A DNA stretch of 64,000 nt from Sycon ciliatum (taxonomy: Eukaryota; Porifera; Calcarea; Leucosolenida; Sycettidae), in assembly GCF_964019385.1 (NCBI RefSeq), contig NC_088654.1:14269100-14333099 (forward strand), read 5' to 3'. Under the pieces are notes generated by a model. That model did not search any database. It had not been told where the DNA came from and saw only the letters and a list, made by a program, of their open reading frames with translations. Each line of letters starts with the position of its first letter. Within the stretch, counting starts at the first letter, position 1. Below are positions 63,001 to 64,000 of this stretch, in pieces. Position numbers and translations under genes: made by a program.

Positions 63001-63412
63001 TCTGCTTCTGGACAACATACTACGGTATAAGTACCAATTTTCGTTTGGAATTAAGTTTCGCTATATCCGTTAGTGGCCACGGAATAACTAAAGTTCGTAC
63101 CAAAGTAATTTTTTTTTCTTAACTTTCGGGGGTCAGACCTTGACCAAAAACCAAAATTAATACGTAGCAAGCCTGCTAGTGGAGTGATCTAACGAAAGAT
63201 TTTGTGAACGAAATTTTTTACTTATACAGAACTAAAACTCCCAATCAACCTAACCACTTATCGTCATCCTTCTCAGTACTCTCACTTAGCTGCCACTCCA
63301 AAGTGAATAAGCTAGCTTAGCTTTGTCAGGTCTGTCACCAGTATTCTGCAGACATAATCTGCCTACGTTAAGCGTGGCTGACATACCGTCTTGACCGCTG
63401 AACTTTGATCCG
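63001..63412 (+). other. Flank between minisatellite and LINE remnant, second copy
   Basis: Duplicate of 33580-33989 with few changes. Confidence 0.65.
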
Positions 63413-64000
63413 CTGTGATAATCTACCAGAAAAAGGCTATGGCGGTGTTGCTACTCTTGTAGCTGACAGGTGGTTCTCCTCCATCAAGCGCCGGCTCGAC
63501 CTTGAGCGCTGTGGATTGGAAGTGGTTTGGCTCGAATTGCGGCCAGTAACCTTTCCCTCACTTCTCCTCATCATCTGTGCTCTACTTACAGACCCCCTGG
63601 AGACAGAATCTCCCAAGTCCAGGCATTTAGTGAGCTCATAGAGGACTGTCTGTCAAGTATCAGCCTCGCCAATGCTGCGCCAGTACTAGCAGGAGACTTG
63701 AATGCTCGCCACTCTAACTGGTGTGCTAGTGACATCACGAATCATGCTGGAAGAGAGTTCCGTAAACTCTTCTCTTGGCCCTGAGCAAATGGTGACATCC
63801 CCCCCCCCCCCCCTGGCTTACCATCGTGTATTGACGTTGTACTCATGGATCATCCTCAACTGTTACCCTCTCTTACGTCTGTTGCCCCTCTTGGTGCATC
63901 TGACGAACATCTGTCTTTCTCAACCCAAGTGGATGCAGTATGTGCATCTGTCAATAGAAAGGTCGGAGCATTTGTCCATGCAAAGTAGAATATCAGCATT
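63413..64000 (+). pseudogene. LINE endonuclease remnant, second copy
   Basis: Duplicate of 33990-34590 with DLNARHSNW and a poly-C tract at 63800. It diverges after the S-D motif at 63900, where a different sequence (STQVDAVCASVNRKVGAF) follows. That may be further LINE coding sequence that the copy at 34500 has lost. It continues off the right edge. Confidence 0.8.

Noticed and set aside
60427-63030. An 867-codon open frame encoding FFHHSFTILSP repeats
   Set aside because: It is the translation of the 11-bp minisatellite, open in all three frames. There is no promoter, no conserved non-repeat part, and the same peptide appears in overlapping frames.

Overview
This is invertebrate animal nuclear DNA. 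Spliceosomal introns, RING/B-box/coiled-coil genes, CR1-like LINEs, a Penelope-like element, a tRNA-derived SINE and TTAA- and TA-target DNA transposons all occur within 64 kb. The mix resembles a sponge, a cnidarian or a similar early-branching marine animal, but the sequence does not fix the species. There are no rRNA or tRNA genes and no CRISPR.

The host backbone is a tandem family of at least six paralogous TRIM-like (RBCC) genes, all on the + strand. Copy A (695-949 plus 21430-22895) is a pseudogene split by 20 kb of insertions. Copies B (29709-31697), C (35405-37363) and F (52779-54764) are open. D (41143-43102) has a frameshift in its RING. E (47229-48425) lacks its 5' half. Complete copies share a 5'-UTR intron of about 130 nt whose acceptor abuts the ATG, and they share 3' flanks, so whole units were duplicated. 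F is a mosaic: a D/A-like first half and a B-like second half. Every insertion can be timed, because other copies supply the empty site.

The most striking object is 1995-18157: a 16.16-kb almost perfect palindrome flanked by a 6-bp target duplication (AACCAG), with identical termini beginning AGTAGTAAGTGCGGGG. Six-bp duplications, AG termini with short terminal tandem repeats and this size match Polinton/Maverick elements, but no polymerase, integrase or capsid gene is recognisable. Each arm carries a zinc-ribbon protein (possibly TFIIB-like) cut at the palindrome axis, a 256-aa unknown protein with a TATA/CCAAT promoter, a 122-aa ORF with a membrane segment, a frameshifted LHR..PA-repeat plus RING protein of a kind known from large DNA viruses, and a small spliced two-finger C2H2 protein. 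The element sits inside a LINE (950-21421), next to a TTAA-flanked fold-back element (1085-1945); removing both rejoins the LINE's start codon to its endonuclease frame. That LINE in turn interrupts TRIM copy A.

The rest is dense nested repeat: a second LINE (23506-25467), a Penelope-like element with hammerhead-like cores (27233-28768), a pogo-like element (37401-38285), a TA-target element (44532-47108) containing a Gag-only LTR element (44692-46659), a piggyBac-like element (54881-55864) lying exactly in the poly(A) signal of copy F, a SINE (58977-59264), several MITEs, and two arrays of one 11-bp minisatellite of about 48 and about 228 copies.
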